40,279 nucleotides of DNA from assembly GCA_009773395.1 (NCBI GenBank), contig WRPI01000010.1, positions 1-40,279 on the forward strand. The letters run 5' to 3'. Positions 38,459 through 40,279 of the stretch are shown piece by piece. Every line of letters begins with the position of its first letter. Within the stretch, counting starts at the first letter, position 1. The position numbers and the translations under genes are program-made. Under the pieces are notes generated by a model. It did no database searches and was not told where the DNA came from. It saw nothing but the letters and a program-made list of their open reading frames with translations. The stretch comes from Hyphomonadaceae bacterium (lineage in GTDB: Bacteria > Pseudomonadota > Alphaproteobacteria > Caulobacterales > Aquidulcibacteraceae).

Positions 38459-39211
38459 TTACCTCCGGGGAGCGCGGAAACCAGCGGCGCGCGCTTCTGC
38501 TTCGGTGCAAAACATACGTTCCGGAACGGTTCGAGAGTAATTGGGGCTTGAAGTTGTGTGGTAAATTCTATCACCGCGTGAATTAATATTGCCTTTTATA
38601 CTGCAGCCTGCGGGCGCTGATTGCCGATTTGACGAATAAACTGGTGCTGCGGTCGCGGGTGGATTGATTGGTGTCTCGACTGGCTGGGTTGGCGCGCCGG
38701 CGGTGTCAGAACTTTCGGTTCTTCCTCGCCTAAAATCCCAAGGATTTGCGAATTCGAATGCCCAAGCGCCAGTTCGGTTTATTCGTGCAAAATCTTCTTC
38801 GGGCACGTAATCTAAACTATATTCTCGATAGGCCAATGCAAACCCTTGAATTGTGAGAGTTGCTGCCAAATCTACCCCGCCAATCCGACAAACCGCCACG
38901 GTGCGCCCATAATTATCTTTTGATTTTTCAATGCAAATAACATTTGGAGTTCCAGGATTATTTTGAACTTGGACCAGTCGAGTAAGCCGTGAAGTAGCGA
39001 TTTGACCGCAATCCATCGCGCCACACATTTGATTCGCTTCGAACGCATCAATCCCCCAAAGCCGAATGGGTTCATTGTTTATTCGCAAAGAATCACCATC
39101 AACCACTGTTGCGGCACCCACAATTGCACGACCTGGTTCTGCCAGTGCCGCGGATGGTAAAACTGCGCCAAAGACAAAAGTCGCGCCTAATTTCTTGTAA
39201 AATTTTTTCAC
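38459..39211 (-). CDS. Secreted staphylococcal-nuclease-like protein
   Basis: 250 residues. A signal peptide (LGATFVFGAVLPSAALA) is followed by an SNase domain (about 30-160): VVDGDSLRINNEPIRLWGID and KSKDNYGRTVAVCRIGGVD, with active-site-like R44 region and R in YGRT, and ALAYREYS. A Pro/Thr-rich linker follows, then a C-terminal segment (about 205-250, CSIKGNINSRGDRIYHTTSS and MFCTEAEARAAGFR) typical of SNase proteins with an Ada-like or PBP5-like appendix. The start is GTG with a GGGGATTAG region upstream. It probably degrades extracellular or periplasmic nucleic acid. Confidence 0.85.
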   Translation of the reverse strand: MKKFYKKLGATFVFGAVLPSAALAEPGRAIVGAATVVDGDSLRINNEPIRLWGIDAFEANQMCGAMDCGQIATSRLTRLVQVQNNPGTPNVICIEKSKDNYGRTVAVCRIGGVDLAATLTIQGFALAYREYSLDYVPEEDFARINRTGAWAFEFANPWDFRRGRTESSDTAGAPTQPVETPINPPATAAPVYSSNRQSAPAGCSIKGNINSRGDRIYHTTSSPNYSRTVPERMFCTEAEARAAGFRAPRR

Positions 39212-39295
39212 GGACTAATCCCCAATAGCAATGTTCAAGTTTGGACCTAGCAAGTCAGTTGCGGAACATTGCGCCCAAATCTAATTTGAATCAAC

Positions 39296-39330
39296 AAAAA
39301 ACCGCCCCCACTTTTTCAAATGAGGGCGGC
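39296..39330 (-). terminator. Terminator of the hicAB operon
   Basis: On the minus strand CCGCCCTCA pairs with TGGGGGCGG (one G-T pair) and the stem runs into six T residues. It lies 26-60 bp after the hicB stop. Confidence 0.85.
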
Positions 39331-39356
39331 GAAAGTGTAAGCAAATCAAAATAAAA

Positions 39357-39737
39357 TTAGCCGGCCAGTGCTTGCCGTGCCGCTTTAGAAATAAATTCTG
39401 AACGGTTGGTGGATGCGACATCAATTGCCGCAATCAGGCTTTCGTCCATATTTATATTAATACGGATTTTCTTGGTTGAAGTTTCAACGCCAACCAAAAC
39501 GCGCCCCAATTCTTCAATGTCTGGATCGCGGGCAATATCTTTGAGCCGAGATGGGGGGGGGAGGGGAAGCCCTTCCTCCAACATTCCTTGTATATGAAGC
39601 GCCAATGCTTCTTCGGCAGCAAAAACTGCTTCTTCTTCATTGTAGCCGCCGCTCACGCAGCCAGGTAAATCGGGAAAGAAAATCCCAATTTCGCCGTCGC
39701 CCTGTTCCAAAATGGCTGGGTAGTATATTTTATGCAC
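39357..39737 (-). CDS. hicB: HicB antitoxin
   Basis: 126 residues. A partial RNase-H-like HicB domain (about 3-70) reads YYPAILEQGDGEIGIFFPDL and GCVSGGYNEEEAVFAAEEAL. A C-terminal ribbon-helix-helix (about 88-124, IRININMDESLIAAIDVAS then RSEFISKAARQAL) binds DNA. It neutralises HicA and represses the operon. The start is GTG with AGAGGA 7 bases upstream. A nine-base C run (39553-39561 on plus as G) encodes PPP near residue 60, so slippage would shift the frame in the antitoxin. Confidence 0.93.
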   Translation of the reverse strand: MHKIYYPAILEQGDGEIGIFFPDLPGCVSGGYNEEEAVFAAEEALALHIQGMLEEGLPLPPPSRLKDIARDPDIEELGRVLVGVETSTKKIRININMDESLIAAIDVASTNRSEFISKAARQALAG

Positions 39738-39789
39738 CTTAATTTCCTCTAATTCTGCAATGAATTTTTTACAATTTGAAGTGTCGCCG

Positions 39790-39978
39790 CTATTGCAGCG
39801 ACACCCCTGATTGATTTTCTATTGATTTTATCATTCCTTTGGAAAAATCCGCTTTGGGGGGGGGGACTGTCACAAGACCACTTTTTTCATTGTGTTTGAA
39901 CTGTTTGTGACTTCCTTTTTGCCTTACTTCGAACCATCCATCGGCTTCGATTTTTTTGATTATTGATTTGCTATTCAC
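39790..39978 (-). CDS. hicA: HicA toxin (mRNA interferase)
   Basis: 62 residues with the double-stranded RNA-binding-like fold of HicA: IIKKIEADGWFEVRQKGSHK, where the His of GSHKQF is the catalytic residue, then VTVPPPKADFSKGMIKSIEN. It cleaves mRNA unless bound by HicB. Two GTG codons (39981, 39978) are possible, and the second has AAGGA at a better spacing. A ten-base C run encodes PPP inside the gene. hicA precedes hicB, the usual order. Confidence 0.93.
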   Translation of the reverse strand: MNSKSIIKKIEADGWFEVRQKGSHKQFKHNEKSGLVTVPPPKADFSKGMIKSIENQSGVSLQ

Positions 39979-40003
39979 CACTTTCCTTTCTATGGATTAT
40001 TTA

Positions 40004-40052
40004 TACACAACATTGTGTAAAACTACAAGGAAAATATACACAAAGTTGTGTA
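40004..40052. promoter_or_regulatory. Two HicB operator palindromes
   Basis: TACACAA-CA-TTGTGTA (40004-40019) and TACACAA-AG-TTGTGTA (40037-40052) have identical arms and centres 33 bp apart, about three helical turns on the same face. They sit 26 bp upstream of hicA and fit ribbon-helix-helix autoregulation. Confidence 0.85.
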
Positions 40053-40061
40053 ATAAAACAG

Positions 40062-40279
40062 TTAAGCAGTTTCCAAACTCAATTTGGTTTGGAGGCCGCC
40101 CGAACCATCTAGGCTGTGGGTTGCTTCGGCGATTAGCCAGCTTTTGGCATCAATTTCGGCTTTGAACCCTGAAACATTAACTTGCCGATTTGGATAATAA
40201 TCTGGACGGCCAAGTGCCAAGTCCAATTCCAACTTAAACTTACCGCGTTTAGTGCGGCGATGATGGGCGCGCGCGCGTT
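40062..40279 (-). CDS. Phage late control / tail gene D protein (C-terminal part)
   Basis: The last 72 codons of a minus-strand gene whose start lies beyond the window. The sequence contains LELDLALGRPDYYPNRQVNV, then SGFKAEIDAKSWLIAEATHS and a final LDGSGGLQTKLSLE strand. This is the C-terminal domain of gpD of P2-like phages, a tail hub/late-control protein. It shows that the prophage tail module continues to the right, past the window end. Its stop is 10 bp from the nearer hicAB operator. Confidence 0.8.
   Translation of the reverse strand, partial: RARAHHRRTKRGKFKLELDLALGRPDYYPNRQVNVSGFKAEIDAKSWLIAEATHSLDGSGGLQTKLSLETA

Noticed and set aside
26087-40279. Search for a right attachment site inside the window
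   Set aside because: No second copy of the tRNA-Gly 3' end was seen, and the prophage gene at the window edge is incomplete, so the element extends beyond it.

Overview
The window looks like an alphaproteobacterial chromosome of moderate to low GC. It is most likely from the stalked-bacterium lineage (Caulobacterales, Maricaulales or Hyphomonadaceae). The main clue is a SpmX-type protein at 19178-20254: a degenerate muramidase, a Pro/Glu-rich linker and two C-terminal membrane helices. A GapR-family (DUF2312) protein in the prophage and the GatCAB, LipB and FliN-like genes agree with this. The genus cannot be named from sequence alone.

Positions 1-26086 are mainly host backbone. In order they hold: a SAM methyltransferase; a threonine/serine dehydratase; an MFS exporter with a PhnA-domain protein; a DEAD-box helicase with a 300-residue Arg/Gly/Glu-rich repeat tail; the gatC-gatA-gatB operon for Glu-tRNA(Gln)/Asp-tRNA(Asn) amidation; a HigBA-type toxin-antitoxin pair; a PagL-like lipid A deacylase; an operon of L,D-transpeptidase, lipB and an EamA transporter; a lone SpoA/FliN-like protein; an accessory patch (14458-17400) rich in REP-like repeats, with a HEPN-motif gene and a tRNA_anti-like OB-fold protein; tRNA-Leu(GAG); mgtE; spmX; ychF; a Sel1-repeat protein; a small secreted protein; a FemAB/GNAT-like protein; rlmB; tRNA-Tyr(GTA); and tRNA-Gly(TCC).

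From just after tRNA-Gly (26087) to the window end lies the left part of a temperate phage with P2-like features. A single leftward early operon of about 15 tightly overlapping genes runs from a Cro-like repressor (34021) through small unknown genes, a CII/CP76-like regulator, an Ogr-like zinc finger, a Toprim/P-loop primase-helicase, a zinc-finger/GapR fusion, a 42-residue membrane protein and a NPPY methyltransferase to the tyrosine integrase beside the tRNA. A rightward operon starts with a LexA-like CI repressor, translationally coupled to a DUF2939 membrane protein. A cargo block follows, with two ATGA-coupled cassettes that each end in a tiny membrane protein bearing an FKFEDxEKII motif. 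After that comes a three-gene unit of a RelE-like protein, an XRE regulator and a DUF6941-like protein. Beyond it, on the minus strand, are an excalibur lipoprotein with a secreted nuclease, a HicAB module with two clear operator palindromes, and the C-terminus of the tail gene D protein cut by the window end.

The parts most likely to repay attention are the prophage cargo block (34794-38065), the HEPN-motif gene in its repeat-rich niche, the GapR fusion, the tandem 330-bp non-coding repeat, and the poly-C tracts present in both hicA and hicB.
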